Shown piece by piece: positions 1-30,494 of a DNA stretch of 64,000 nt. Made by a program: the position numbers and the translations under genes. Position 1 is the first letter of the stretch; the number at the start of each line of letters is the position of its first letter. A model generated the notes under the pieces. That model was not told where the DNA came from. It did not search any database and saw only the letters and a program-made list of their open reading frames with translations. The stretch comes from Vombatus ursinus (Eukaryota; Chordata; Mammalia; Diprotodontia; Vombatidae): positions 3,580,832 to 3,644,831 of the forward strand of contig NW_020954611.1 of assembly GCF_900497805.2 (NCBI RefSeq). Reading direction: 5' to 3'.

Positions 1-95
1 AAGAATGCAAAAAAACTCAGAGCTGGAATGACTTTTCATTCATAGATGTTATCCAGTAATAACTCCTGCTGTTTATAAACTCTCCTGTAAAGCAT

Positions 96-215
96 AGAAT
101 CATAGAATGTTAGAAGTGGAAGGTTCTTTAGAAATCATCTGGTATAGTCACATCATTTTACAGATGAGGAAACTGAGGACCAGAAGAGAAAATACTTTTT
201 CCGAGATGTTATTTT
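96..215 (+). repeat. MIR/THER1-like SINE fragment in DMBT1 intron
   Basis: Shows tagaatcatagaatgttaga and ttttacagatgaggaaactg, the common core of old mammalian and marsupial SINEs. The rest of 1-360 is intron without other recognisable content. Confidence 0.5.
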
Positions 216-320
216 TATTATAAATACTCAATTATCTCTAGGGATAAGGTGAATAAGACCTCTTAATTGAAGAGGGGTTGGAATTCTATATAATGCTAGG
301 TGATCTTTTTCGACTAATAG

Positions 321-18334
<18,014 letters not shown>

Positions 18335-18355
18335 GAAGCGAAAGACTGAAATCTG
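18335..18355 (+). other. DMBT1: Untranslated end of the DMBT1 ZP exon up to a conserved donor
   Basis: After the TAA, 21 nt remain before ctg|gtaaac. The paralogue has ctg|gtaatt at the equivalent place (59823/59824). The segment is one base shorter than the paralogue's, so it sits in a different frame relative to the donor. The short stop-to-junction distance would not be expected to trigger nonsense-mediated decay. Confidence 0.5.
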
Positions 18356-18873
18356 GTAAACTCAAAAACTTGATGCCTTCAGATAACTCTAGAAGCTAAG
18401 CAATTATACTAGTTCAATGAGAAAATTAGTTAATGACTAGAATGACAATTCTAATATGGCTAGATTTAATTGTTTCTCTTTGAACCAAATGCTCGTGTAG
18501 AAACATCCTGCATTCCCCTTGAAAAAATGTACTTGGTGCCAAAAGACTTCATAGAACAAAGTGATCCTAGGTCTAACTTAAATGTAGAAACCTGGGAAAA
18601 GAAATGAGAATTCAGCCAACATTTACTGGCAGGATGCAAAATTCAGGTCGTACATTAAGCTAAAGGGTACATGTGGCAATAATCAAAAGTAATTTGACAT
18701 GTTCTTTTAGGTTATGTATCCTAATTCACATATTATATATCATGATAGACCGGTAAATGTTTAACAACCAGCTCTTCAGAGAAAAAAAAAATTAAGTGAA
18801 CACATTTTAAAGTTTTATCTGCATTGATAGTCTTTTATCCATCACTTTCTTAAGTTTAGACAATCAACAAAGC

Positions 18874-18879
18874 AATAAA
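18874..18879 (+). terminator. DMBT1: Possible proximal poly(A) signal of DMBT1
   Basis: An AATAAA about 540 nt after the stop could end a transcript in which the 18356 donor is not used. No downstream GU-rich element is obvious; it is the weaker of two candidates. Confidence 0.3.
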
Positions 18880-19104
18880 TCAAATTCCAATTTGTAGCAT
18901 TTGCTGATTTCCAAGGTCAAAGAGAAAATTTAAACATCTCCTCTTGTGAGCCAGTCAAGCTGGTTCTAGCACACCCCTGAAATGTCAGTTATCTCAGGAA
19001 GACAGCCTGATGTGAATGGTGTCAAAGGGGCCTATATGCTAATCACTTTTTTGACCAAGTGTCATATATTTGCTCAAATGGAACAAAAAGAAAGAAAATT
19101 GTTC

Positions 19105-19470
19105 TTTTTCAGCGTAGGGGAAAGATCACAGAACTGGGATTCACAAGGCTGACTTTAGTCTTGGCTTTACTAGTGCTGGGGAAATCATGTCACCTCTCTG
19201 GATCTCAGTTATCTCGCCTATCTCATCTGAAAAATGGGGGTAAAAATGGGGGAGCTAGGTGGCACAGTGGATGGAACACTGGGCCTAGAGTCAGGAGGAC
19301 CTGAGTTCAAATCCAGCCTCAGACCAGACACTTGATACTAGCTATGTGACCCTGGGCAAGTCATTTAATCTCAATTGCCTTATCAAAAAAGAAAAAGAAA
19401 AATCGGGGTGCTATAATTTGTACTACCTCTCTCACAGTTTTGTTGTGAAGAAAGCTTTATAAACCTTAAA
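19105..19470 (+). mobile_element. MIR-like SINE interrupted by a tRNA-derived SINE
   Basis: The host element runs from about 19105 to 19247 (tggggaaatcatgtcacctc; tcatctgaaaaatggggg) and resumes after 19400 (ctctctcacagttttgttgt). The insert (19248-19395) has ggagctaggtggcacagtgg and gaccctgggcaagtcattta. Aaaaatggggg and aaaaatcgggg are the likely target-site duplication. Confidence 0.7.
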
Positions 19471-20260
19471 TTGGTCAATCAAGAAAGATTTATTAGGTGG
19501 CTACTATATGCCATGTTTTATGCTAGGCACCAGGGGTTACAAAAACAAAAATAGCACAGTTCCTGCTCTCAACAGGAAATACACACACATACATGTGTGC
19601 AGGCATATACACATTACCAAAGATCTTTGTACAGTTTTAAGCTATTAAAACATGTACATGTATATATTGTGTATGATAGATATGCATAAATATATATGCT
19701 TATATACTATATATGCTACATATGCTCAACATGTATATATAGTAATAATGTCTGGCATTCATATAGTGCCTATTTTGTGCCAGGCACTGAGCAAATTGTT
19801 TTGGAAATATTGTTTCATTTAATGTTCACACCAATGCTGGGAGGTAAATGCTATTATACCCATTTTACATTTGAGGAAACTGAGGCAAACAGAATTTAAG
19901 TGATTTGCCATGGATCACATAGTAGGTGTCTAGGACCAGATTTTGAATTCAGATATTTTTGACTCTGGACCCAGCACTTTATCTACTGTGCTGCCTAGCT
20001 ACATAGATCTGTATCTATATATCTATACCTAGATCTATCTATAAATCCATATTTCTATCTCTATAGAAATCTCTATATCTCTTATATCTCCATAGTGATA
20101 TAGAGATATCCAAGAGATATAAAGATTTCTATATAGATATAGACAGATAGATAAGACTCATATAGATATCTATAGACATGTAGATATGGATCTATAGGTG
20201 GATATAGATATATAGGTATAGATATAGATCCATGGGTAGTTATAGTTATAGACTATGCTT
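19470..20260 (+). repeat. SINE pair and long degenerate (TAGATA)n tract
   Basis: A 'tttattaggtggctac' family SINE (19475-19620), a THER1-like SINE (about 19740-20000) and about 250 nt of degenerate atctatatctatagatata, which can form local hairpins. Confidence 0.6.
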
Positions 20261-21010
20261 CTAGGTAGTGCAATAGGTAGAGTGCTGGGCCTGGAGTCAA
20301 GAAGGCCTGGTCTCAGACATTTATTAGTTATATATAAAGATATCGATAGAGACGTAATCTCTAAAATAAATACGAGGCAATTTTGTTAGGGAGAACACTA
20401 GTTGCTGGGAGGTAGGTGTAGAGGAAAAACTGGAAAGTATAGGAATCTAGGAATCAGGAAAGGCTTTATACAGAAATTGGTACAACATAAATCATCCTTA
20501 TTGTGATTTTACAAATAATTATTATGCTTACTATATTAATATTCTATGATTTAAGAATCACAGAATGTTAGAACTAGAAGACATGCATTGGAAATCATTT
20601 GTTTCTTAGAGAAGGAAACTGAGAGACAAGTAAAGGAAATTACCTGCCCAAGGTCACACTGTGAAGTTAGTATTTTAGGAATTATAGAGATTGTAGGGAA
20701 ATATAATGTAATACAAGTAAATTCCAAAGAATTGCTCCTTTTTAGATTTTTTTTTCACTCAGGCAAAGAAAAGATATTCTTAGAGTTAAAACAAAAACCA
20801 GACTAAACATCACAAAATACCTTTTGAAATTATTTAGATGACACTTTAACATTTGTATATAATCAGTTGGGTCTTTCTCAGATATGCATCATAAAGAACT
20901 TCCTCAAAAGCACCATCTCTGGCTCTTTTTCAACTCTTGGGTTGTGTTCTAGTCCCAGATATTAAATAACTGGGACAAAAATTCAACCGTGTTTTCTCTC
21001 GTCTTCTCAG

Positions 21011-21615
21011 ATTGAGCTGCTGCAGATGATGATGGCCGGACTGAATGAATCCCAGGAGGGCTCTAACCCCCCTTGCTGTCTCTGCTGTTGCCTTCTTTTT
21101 GGTTGTGATGTTTGCTGCCTTTGTATTGAAGAAAAAGAAATATCTCTTCTGGAAAGGTCTCTTTTCCATAAGATGTGAAGATCAGAGTTTGTCTGTCTCC
21201 CTCTTTGGCACAATGCCTTGGAAGCCATGTGGTCAAAGAAGAGTCACATTCCAGAAATCAACATGAAGAATATGCCTTATGGATTGAGCTGGTTTACATT
21301 GGAATAATTGAACTGGGGGTGGGAGTGAGGCAGCGTGGTTGTGAGTTCTCCACGTCATTCAGTAGACTAGATTTGTCTGAAATATTAAGCAGTTAATTTT
21401 TTAAAGTAAGCACTTGCCAACGTAAAGAAATTCTGCATAAAATTTGATTTGAAAAGCCCAATTAGAAGAGAAGCTTCTGCTATATATGATTCCTAATATT
21501 TGGGTCTGTATTTGGAAAAAATATTAAAAATGAAAAATTAATTCAGGCCCCTTAATGCAAATCATAGCCTTATTTTGGTAGATTATGGACTGAATAAAAC
21601 AGCTTTGTTAAAGCA
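21011..21615 (+). other. DMBT1: Probable last (3' UTR) exon of DMBT1 with relic transmembrane-tail frame
   Basis: A strong acceptor (cgtcttctcag ending 21010, with a pyrimidine-rich tract) starts a segment that ends just after AATAAA at 21593-21598. Within it, frame 21045-21266 encodes a hydrophobic helix (VSAVAFFLVVMFAAFVL) followed by KKKKYLFW, a typical membrane anchor with a stop-transfer run. The upstream coding exon stops at 18334 and the frames do not match, so the helix is not translated from the predicted mRNA. The neighbour gene has a translated tail exon in the same relative position. The exon boundaries are inferred. Confidence 0.5.
21593..21598 (+). terminator. DMBT1: Distal poly(A) signal of DMBT1
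   Basis: AATAAA lies in the context ctgaataaaacagctttg, followed by a GT-rich stretch (tgttggtctt). This is the best 3' end for the DMBT1 transcript. Confidence 0.55.
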
Positions 21616-21714
21616 AATGTTGGTCTTATCAGTATTTTCTGAAAGGGTATGTGAACACTGAGATGTCCGTCAGATGTTGGAAGAGGTTATTTCAAATTAC
21701 CACTGTGGTCTGGT

Positions 21715-22270
21715 GGAAAAAGATTTGTGGTCTAGTGGGTGAGAAATCAGGAGGTCTTGGTTTTAGTCTCTGCTCTACTTTGCCACTAAGTTGTTGTGTG
21801 ACCTGAGGCAAGTCACACAACTCTCCTCTTTGGGAATGTTTCATCATCTATAAAATATGGGGGTTGGACTACACTAGTGTTTGTCAAAGTCAAGTCAAGT
21901 AAAATGCCAGGCACTGTGCTAAATACTAAGGATACAAAGAAGGCAAAAAACAAACCTAAAAAAACCCAACCCAAATCAAACCAACCCAAAACAAAACAGT
22001 CCCTGCTCTCCGTGTTCTCAAGGAGTTCACAATCTAATGGAGACAAGTTGAAAAGAACCTGGAACAATCAAGATACATACAGAATAAATTGAAGATCATT
22101 CCTGAAGTTAGACAGTAATATCAAGGAGGGTTGAGAGATGCTGAGATTTTAACTAGAACTTGAAGGAAGCCAAGAAAAAGAGATTAGGTGTGGGAGAAAA
22201 TTCTAGGCATGGAGGACAGTGATAATGTTCTGAGTTGGGAGTATGGAGTTTAAGTATTAGGAATAGAAAG
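21715..22270 (+). mobile_element. MIR-like SINE and old LINE-derived repeat
   Basis: About 21715-21870 is MIR-like (gtgacctgaggcaagtcaca). About 21885-22270 is the ancient repeat (aggcactgtgctaaatact; aaggagttcacaatctaatg; cttgaaggaagccaag; ggaggtcagtgtcattctca). The Lys-rich open frame here is spurious. Confidence 0.5.
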
Positions 22271-22997
22271 GAGGTCAGTGTCATTCTCACAGTGACCACC
22301 CTGGCCCCTTGTGCCCAAAGACCAGATGTGTTACATTTAACTTCTCCCCCAGGGTTCTCTGGAATCCTTATGGCAGTTTTGGGGGTATCTGCTTTCTCTG
22401 ACATTGACTCAAGTCCCCATTGATTGTGTTCCCCTAATTTTAGGGGCATCCTGCACCCCAGTTCCACTTAATCATTTACCATTAGAGTATCTTTTACAAA
22501 AAACTATCTGCTTCAAAGGTATAGGAAGAACATACATACAAACATCCCTCTCTCCTTGACATCTGGAGGGCAGAATCCCTGCTTACACCACTTCAGTGCT
22601 TAGGAAGGGATGGGGGATTGGCCTCCCAGTTTAACCCAGTTCCTATATAGTATGGTCTCACCAAATTCCAAGTGCAAAGAACCTCTTGGGCTTGCATCCT
22701 GGCACGTTGGCCTCTCAAGACTTCTCGCATGGAGGATAACCCATACATCCTACACTATTGAAGGGTTAATGTCTTCTAGTGATGTTATTATTACTCCTGA
22801 GGGTCTGTTCACCAGTCTCAAGTACTGCTTCAGCTGAACCAGTAGTCTCTGCTGGAGGTTCGTCCTCTTTTCTGTTGCTTAGAAAAGGCCCACTAGTACC
22901 AAGAGATTTAAAACTGTACTCACTGACCAAAAATATCTCCCCCCACTCCCATCCGATGTGCTCTGAGAATTAGTGAATGCTATTATGATATCCACTG

Positions 22998-23450
22998 TGC
23001 AGCTAGGTGGCAGTAGGCTTGGAACAAGGAAGACTCATCTTCCTGAGTTCACAATCTGGCCTCAGATACTTATTACCTGTGTGACCCTGGGCAAGTCATT
23101 TAACCCTGTTTGCCTCAGTTTCCTCATCTGCAAAATGAGCTGGAGAAGAAAATGGCAAACCACTCCATTATCTCTGCCAAAAAAATTCCAAATAGAGGTC
23201 ATGAAGATCTCTTGTAAATCTCAATTCATTTAACTTTTTTGGGCTTCAGTTTCCTAGATAATAGATTGAGATCTGGAAAGAATTTTAGAGGTCACCTTGT
23301 CTAGCCCTCCCAATTTGTATATGAGGAAACTGAAGTCCATTGAGGTTAAGGGACTTGCTGAAGGTCACAAAGTAGTAAGTGGCAGATATGGTATTTGAAT
23401 GTAGATCCTTCAACTCCAATCCAATATTCTTTCCACTGTACTTTATGGCC
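22998..23450 (+). mobile_element. Long-tailed tRNA-SINE and MIR-like SINE
   Basis: 22998-23215: gcagctaggtggcagtaggc, cctgggcaagtcatttaacc and gagctggagaagaaaatggc. About 23270-23450: tatgaggaaactgaagtcc and ttgctgaaggtcacaaagta. Confidence 0.7.
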
Positions 23451-23627
23451 TTTCGTTTTTAAATTAAGGGGATTTGGACTAGATGCCCTCTAAAACCCCT
23501 TCTAGCTCCAATTCTATGGTCCTGTGATCTTTTTAAAAAGTCCCTTTCATCACTCATAAAAAAATGCCATACTTTCATATCCATTATTTCATTTGATCCT
23601 TACAACAACCCTACGAAGCATGAATAT

Positions 23628-23646
23628 ACACACACACACACACACA
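23628..23646 (+). repeat. Short (CA)n microsatellite
   Basis: About nine CA units. The interval 23650-24800 around it shows no gene and no repeat I can name. Confidence 0.85.
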
Positions 23647-24802
23647 AACCACTATTTGTGTCTAATGGTATCCATCTGTAGTGTGGATAGGGAAAAATAA
23701 TTTTACATGATAACTTTATTATATATTAAAAGGAATGGCAGGTTGTGCATGAGGGATTTGCGATTTCACGTGCAATCATCTTTTTTTGTTGTGCTATGTT
23801 GTGGAAGTGCTTGTTTTGTTCCATGAGTTAAGAATAAAATAAATTAAAAAAAAGAATTAACATCCTACTTAATGGAGAAGAATACTGATGCTCAGAGTTT
23901 GAATTACTTATTCACGGTCACTCAGCTCTACAATGCAATCTCAGGCAGATGAGCTTCTCCCACCTGGCTACTCCTCCCTCCCCCAACATCCCTGGCAGAT
24001 TAGTGTCTGTAATAAACCAGTCAAGGCCCTGAGTGGGCACAAATAAAAATTGAAGAGAGAGCTAAGAGTGAGCTTCCTTGAACAGGGTGGTGGCAGGGGA
24101 CAGGTTGTAACAAAAATGCTTTTGTTTCCAGAGAAGAGAGAAAAAAATAACCAGTGAAATTCTTGACTTCCTTGGGTACTTATAGTTGCCACACTTCAGC
24201 CTGTTGTGAAAACACAGTGTGAAAGGTCAAATATTACCCCACCTCTCTCCCCTGCTGTGCCGTATGGTTTTTCATTCATTCTACTCTTCTCTGGCTCTTA
24301 AACTACGTAGAATCATAGGGATCCCAATTACCAGGTATTTCTAGTGTTGATTTATCCATGTGACCTATCTTGGAATCCACCGGCTATCTTCAGGGAAGCT
24401 TGTGTGTCCTGATAGCAGATGCCAACCTGAAGGAACTGATATCCAAGCCTGAGACCCCATTTCTGAAAGGCTGCCAATCCTTGCTCTGAATGGCACTGAC
24501 CGTTGGTGTCATGCTTTCTGAGGTCGGATATAGATCAATCACTCTCAGCAGAATAGATTCATCCCCCTTCTGGATCTCCAAAACCAATAGAACACAAAAC
24601 AAAAAATATTCCATGTGCACGCCAGCTCTTAGTAACTTAGCTTTTACTGCTTTCCTCTAACAGCATTGCCTTTTCCTTTCTGCTTAAAAAATAAACCTCA
24701 CCTGATTCAATTTTTCCTGCTAGCATCATTCTACCTCTCCTCTTTCACAGCTAGACCCCATGAGAAAGCTATTTGTAATTGGTATCTCCACTTCCTCTGG
24801 GA

Positions 24803-25056
24803 CAGCTAGGTGGTACAGTGGATAGAGTGCTGGTCCTGGAGTCAGGAAGACTCAAATTCCTGATTTCAATTCTAGTCTCAAATATGTGCTGGTTGTGTGA
24901 CCCTGGGCAAGTCATTTAACCCTGTTTGTCTCAGTTTCCTCATCTATTAAATGAGCTGGAGAAGGAAATGGCAAGCCATTCAGTATCTTTGCCAAGAAAA
25001 CTCCAAATGGGGTCACAAAGAGTCAGATATCACCAAAAACCACTGAATAACAACAA
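24803..25056 (+). mobile_element. Full-length long-tailed tRNA-derived SINE
   Basis: gacagctaggtggtacagtg, gaccctgggcaagtcattta, ctcagtttcctcatctatta, gagctggagaaggaaatggc and ctccaaatggggtcacaaag run in family order to an (AAC)n tail. Confidence 0.85.
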
Positions 25057-25059
25057 CAA

Positions 25060-25430
25060 CAACCACTTCCTCTCCTTTCCTTCTCTTCCAGACTCTCGAC
25101 AGCATGGTTTCCAGCCTCTTCATTTAACTGAAACTGCTTGCTCCAAAATTATTAATGATCTCTTAATTGCCAAATCATCTGGATTTCTCTCAATGCTCAT
25201 CTTGCTCTTTCTGCAACTCTTTCGATAGCGTCAATAACCCCCTTCAGCTGGATAATATCTCCCCTCTAAGTTTTCATGACAACACTCTCCTGCTTTTCCT
25301 GCCTGAGTGACTGTTCCTTCTCAAGTGTTCCTGGCTGGATCTTCATCCAGGCCACAGTCACTGACACTTTGATTGCCCACATCTCCTTGGTCCTCTTTTT
25401 TGTGACATTGCTCTCTCCTCTCTGAGATCA
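25060..25430 (+). mobile_element. L2 LINE, reverse-transcriptase region fragment
   Basis: Blocks such as ttttcatgacaacactctcc, tgcttttcctgcctgagtga and ctggatcttcatccaggcca match the L2 ORF2 region (…DTALSWF…SYLSD…SFAGSSS). Degenerate. Confidence 0.5.
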
Positions 25431-25439
25431 CTTCATACA

Positions 25440-25740
25440 GCAGGGTGACTATAGGCAAGTAGTTTGAGTTCCCTCAGCATCAGTTTTCTCATTTGTCAAA
25501 TGAGCTAGTAATACTTGTTCTACTTACCTCTTAGGGTTGTTGTGAGGATCGAATGAGATAATGGATATCAAAGTATCCCATTGTTTTGGTGAGTGATGAA
25601 AGGGACTGATTAAAAATATCACAAGATCATAGATTTCAAGCTGGAAGGGATTTTAGAGGTCATCTAGTCCAATTTATCTTATTTTAAAGCTGAAAGACCG
25701 CAAAGTACAGTGGAAAGAGTACTGGGTTTGGAGTCAAAGG
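25440..25740 (+). mobile_element. MIR-like SINE fragments
   Basis: gtttgagttccctcagcatc, gggttgttgtgaggatcgaa and agctggaagggattttagag are pieces of old SINEs. Nothing recognisable between 25740 and 26210. Confidence 0.5.
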
Positions 25741-26214
25741 ACCTAGTGTTTACTAAATGTTGTTGACTTGTTCTTTTGAAATCTTGTCATCATGTAAAAC
25801 TCAATTCAGCCCTAATGTACTAGAAAGAGTTCTGAATTTAGAGGCAACAGGCCAGGGATTCAATTTCAGCTCTCCTACTTATTACTGGTGCATTCACTCA
25901 TCTTGACTTCAATTTGCTCATCAATGGAATAAAGGGGATAGGCTACGAGACCGCTAAAGCTCCTTATGGATCTAAATCCTATGATGTCTAAACTCTGAGG
26001 CGTCTGTCCTCACTGGGATTGATATCCTTTTTCTTCTAAATTCCCAGACACTTTATTGTATACGCTACTTTTTTTAGTATATTCTTTTAGTGTTTATACT
26101 GCTGCTAGTGTTCTAAGATACCATGAATATTTTGATTTTTAAAAACAAAGTCTTATTATTTGAAACTACTTTGTATACCATGCAGTTCTAGCACTTCAGT
26201 TTCATCTTGCCGTT

Positions 26215-26775
26215 CATCCCAATGTTAATAATGTATGGGATGTTCACTAGCACCTCTGGTGTGAGGGCTTGCCAAGCCCTTTTCAGGGCTTCTCATCCAC
26301 TCTGGTGTTCACCTTCACCCAACCCTTAGTTGTGGCTCCAAGAAGCTGTAGCACATGCAGTGGTCACACTCCGGTAAAACCATCTCAGCAGACAGGTTAC
26401 ACCAGATAGAAAGGTAACTGACAGACCTCAAGCCTCTTGATGAGTTAGGGGAACGTCTGCCTCAAGTATGTGAAGACTACCCCAGGCAAAATGGGCAAAT
26501 GAGAACAATTTGTTCCAACAGACATTAAGGTGACTGAAGCAGTCACTGTGGAGTGCTTAGAGCTTGATCAGATATCGAAGAAGCCAAGGTCATCCACTGC
26601 ATCCCAGGCTGTCACCAGTTGTCTTGACTTGTCTTGTCACTGGACTTCAGTGACTCTGGAAGAGAAAGTGGGGCTGATGACTTTGCACAACTCTATCTCA
26701 CTTAAATCCAATTCACAAGCAAGTCAAGACACCATCCCGTGATGTTGTTGCTTCTCTTTGAAAATGAAGGATAAA
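26215..26775 (+). mobile_element. High-copy marsupial interspersed repeat, class unresolved
   Basis: A 560-nt block with cacctctggtgtgagggctt, cagtggtcacactccggtaa, catcccaggctgtcaccagt and tccaattcacaagcaagtca. I recognise it as a repeat family in marsupials ending with a gaaggataaacagca-type tail. The 70-codon frame at 26530 belongs to it and is not a host gene. Confidence 0.45.
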
Positions 26776-27683
26776 CAGCAAAAATACTGTCTTTCCAAAG
26801 TCTCTGAAATGACATATATGAGAATAATCATGCACTGTCAAAGCTGAAAAGAAACTTCTGTGTTCCTTTCATTTTATATTCCCTCTTTTTATGGATAAGG
26901 AAAGCAGGGCTCACAATGAATCAGTGACAGAGTCAGTGTAAGAAGTCAACCAAAGCCAGGAGTTTTTCCTCTGTACCAAGCTGCATTGCCTTAAGGGTCT
27001 TTTAGAGACATTTGCATTTTATCTGAGTTAAGGCATGATGCTAAATTCCTACTCTGATGCCTCATTGTGGGTATGAAGGTGAAATATGGCTCCTGAAGGC
27101 TAATGTTAATGGAGGGTAAACTCTAACATTTCTTGATATCTAGAAAGGCCTCATTAAGCTCATAGAAATTCATCACCAGTAAATTTGCAGAACCACAGGA
27201 TCACAGAGCTGACCTTCAGAGATGATCTAGCTCAACCCCCACCTGACCAAGAAGCCCTTCTCAAATCTCTCTAACAAGTAAATGTCTTTGCTTGGAAATC
27301 TCCAGTTAGGGGAAACCAACTACCTTTTGATAGTGGCTCATTCTACTCTATATTTCCTTATATAAAAGAAAATCTAACTCCAGGAAACTTCCAGCCCTTT
27401 CTCCCAATTTTGTCTTTTTTTGGCCAAGTAGAATGAGCATATTTGTGGTTTGCCATGACAGTTGTCAAAGGCAGCTATCATGTTCTTCTGATAGCTTCTC
27501 TTTTACCTAGTTGCTTCTTCCTGGTATGGTATAGTTTTGAGGTCTCTAAAAATTCTATTTGTCTTCCTCTGAACAATTCAGCTTGTGAATATCTTTCTTA
27601 GAACTAAGCACAATATTTTAGTATGACCAGCATAGCATAAAACAAATCTTTCGCCTCTTTCTGGAGACTCTGCCCAAAAGCAG

Positions 27684-27825
27684 CTAAGCTAGATGGAGAA
27701 GTTGATAAAGTGCTAGGCCTGGGGTCAGGAAGACCTCTGAGTTCATAACTTGACTTAAACACTTGGTAGCTTCGTGACCTTGAGCAAATCACTTAACCCC
27801 TGTCTGCCTGTTTTTTCAACTGGAA

Positions 27826-27858
<33 letters not shown>

Positions 27859-28030
27859 AACACCTAATTCATAGGGTTGTTGTAAGAATCAAAAGAGATA
27901 ATATTTATAAAGCACTTAGTACATAGTAGGAGCTTAATCAATACTTGTTTCCTCCACCCTCTCTTTCCCTCTTCCTCCCTCTCTTCCTCCCTCCCCCTCT
28001 TCCTTCCTTCTTCCCTTTCTTTTTTTCTCC
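27684..28030 (+). mobile_element. MIR-like SINE with (AAT)n insert and (CCTT)n tail
   Basis: cctggggtcaggaagacctc, gaccttgagcaaatcactta, an (AAT)n run, gttgttgtaagaatcaaaag and gcttaatcaatacttg; then about 80 nt of (CCTT)-type pyrimidine. Antisense Lys/Glu-rich frames are artefacts. Confidence 0.65.
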
Positions 28031-28159
28031 CTTTCTTCTTTCCATCTCTTTCCATTCAGTCCAAGTTTTTCTGAGGATGTTGTCCTGTTGGCTGATATGA
28101 GCTTGTCCTCCATCAAAACCCGGAGTTTTTTGTTTTTTTTTTAACATGAGCTGTATCTA

Positions 28160-28620
28160 GACAAAGCTTCTTCATTCATCCTATACTTTCTGAATGAGGC
28201 TAGTAAAATGCAGCATCTTCCTGATTTGACCTCTCCTTTCTACCTTTATATCCTCTAACTCTGGACTTCCAAATCACCTGGCTCAGACATAGCTCATGAA
28301 ACTGAACCCCTGATCATACTGAGAACATCAGCTTCTCAGAGTCTTCCTAAATCTGTGATCCTGGGCAAGTCACTTCACTTTTCTGAGCTTCAGTTCCCCC
28401 AGTTGTAAAGTGGAGATAATGATACTTATAATGCCCACCTCATAGGATTGTGGATAGAGTGCTTTGCAAATAATAAACATCATATAAATGTGAGTTATTA
28501 TTCTTATCCTTCCTCCTCCCCTCCCTACCCATGAATTCCATTTATTCTTTTCCACCTTTTGTAGCAGCACTGAAGTCTTCAGAAGTGAACTCTTCCTGGG
28601 CCCCAACTGCCAAAGACTGG
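28160..28620 (+). mobile_element. Possible L2 fragment interrupted by a MIR-like SINE
   Basis: ctggctcagacatagctcat and catgaaactgaacccctgat look L2-derived; the SINE at about 28340-28500 has gatcctgggcaagtcacttc and tgctttgcaaataataaaca. Confidence 0.4.
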
Positions 28621-29009
28621 CTTTGTGCCATAGAAAAATGAAAAACTAAACATTAAAGTGTGCACATATATACCAAGAGCCAACTTTGTTCACTTAAAAA
28701 AATATTAGCACTTGCTAAGCAGATGACAAATATTTAGTAAGTAAAATTTCCCAGAGGCTAAAGCTCTAAGTGGTTGATCTTGGGGTATCTTTAGGTCTTG
28801 GGTCCAATTTAAAAAGAAAAAAGGAATTAACTCAGGAGTGTCCAAAAGGAATTAATAACAATTTGTTAAGACTCGTAGTCTTAAGGTTTTCAAAACCATG
28901 AGCATGATTGGCCATCCTAAGGAAAATACATGTGGAACAGAGTCTCAAGACTCATTAAGAAAGGCAAATGATTAAAGATCACTGATAGTGATCAACACTC
29001 CTCATATAG

Positions 29010-29920
29010 AAGTGTGGTGGTAGAAAGAGTTCTGGGTTTGAAGTCAGAGGACCTGGTTTCTACTCCTAGCTTCTGACATTCATTAGCTGTGTGACCCCAA
29101 GATGGACAAACCACCTCAGCAATCTATGCCTCAGTTTTCTCATCTGTCCTCTGGGGATGATGGTATTGTAAAGGGAATAACTGCATGACCTATCTCATAG
29201 GATTGCTGCAATGAAAACATTATACAATAACTATTATTGTATCACTGGTTTGTATTCTGCAGAGGCTACCAAGTTGAGTTACAACCCTTAGAAGATGAAA
29301 GATATATTGCAATTTTTGGGGGGAGGGGTTCTTAAATGTGTTAGGTGCAGGCCATTGGCAGTATAGTAGAAAGTTTCCTCTATTTTGAGAGTCAGAAAAC
29401 CTAGATTCTAGAGCAATCTCTACTTTGAGATCTTTAAAAACCAACTTGGTATTTTGGGCTGTAGTTTCTTGTGGTCAAGTGGGGGGGGGGGGTATGACAA
29501 TATGCCATATCTACTGTTAGCAGGCTATGTGCTGGAGTACCAGAGAAAGGCTTTGAAATCATAATAGCTCTTAGTGACATATTTGAATATTTAATCAGTC
29601 CCAGCTTTAAGAAAAAAGCTAAGGGTTATAAAAGGCCAGAGTAAGTAGGGAATGACCTCCAAAATGGTAGACAGCCTTGCAAAAAGCTTGGGAGCAGGAG
29701 GCAGAATATCATTTATGAAGAATTGCGAGTAGGGCAGTTTAAACTAGAACACAGAGTTTGTGAAGGGGAGCAATGTGTGATAAGCTAGACAGGTAGGGTG
29801 AAGCAAAATTATGAAAGGATTTCAATGCCTAAGATAGAAGATCTTGTATTTTATCCTAAAGATGGTAAGAAGCCATTGAAACAGCTATCAAATGTCTTTT
29901 GATTGATCCTCAACTTCATT
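29010..29920 (+). mobile_element. MIR-like SINE, poly(G) and old LINE-derived repeat
   Basis: About 29010-29215 MIR-like; a G homopolymer at about 29481-29491; about 29600-29920 the ancient repeat (aaaaggccagagtaagtagg; aacacagagtttgtgaaggg; aagaagccattgaaacagct). Confidence 0.5.
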
Positions 29921-30494
29921 TTTTAAGAGACTATGCTGTTCCATGACTTCTAGTCACTCCCCATCATTGGAAGAATATTTGTATCAAGAAGATGGGCCTT
30001 TGTCTTGAGGTTGTTAAATGAATTTTGTGTTATCTCCAAACCCTTCTCCTCTTATTCAATTCTATACTCATCTCACTGTCCAATTGTAATAATTTTTCAA
30101 AGAAGATGTATGTGTTTGTATGTGTGTATGTTTATGTACATATACATCAATAGATGTATACACATAGAACTCTATGGATCATCCATGCAACTTTATATCA
30201 TGATCTGGACAATCGGCATTCTCCATTCTCTAGGATTTTCCATGGTGGATAGTTAGGCCAAACTCTTTTGAGTGGTTATGAATCTTACTGAGGAGTTCTC
30301 TGGTATTCTGGGGCTTGATCAACCAATCAATCAACACCCATTTTATTAAGTACCTAAGAGTGCTAAGCACTATAAAACTGTTTGTAAGGCCAGATACACT
30401 GACAATAGAAAAAGATGTACTAAAACAAAGAGCAATTTTATATGCATTCATATCAAAAGGTGACAATGATATCTATATAGTCTGCAATAAGCTT

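Noticed and set aside
26530-26742. 70-codon open frame
   Set aside because: It lies within the interspersed repeat 26215-26775 and has no domain signature.
27864-28147. Antisense Lys/Glu/Arg-rich frames
   Set aside because: They come from the (CCTT)n tail of a SINE.
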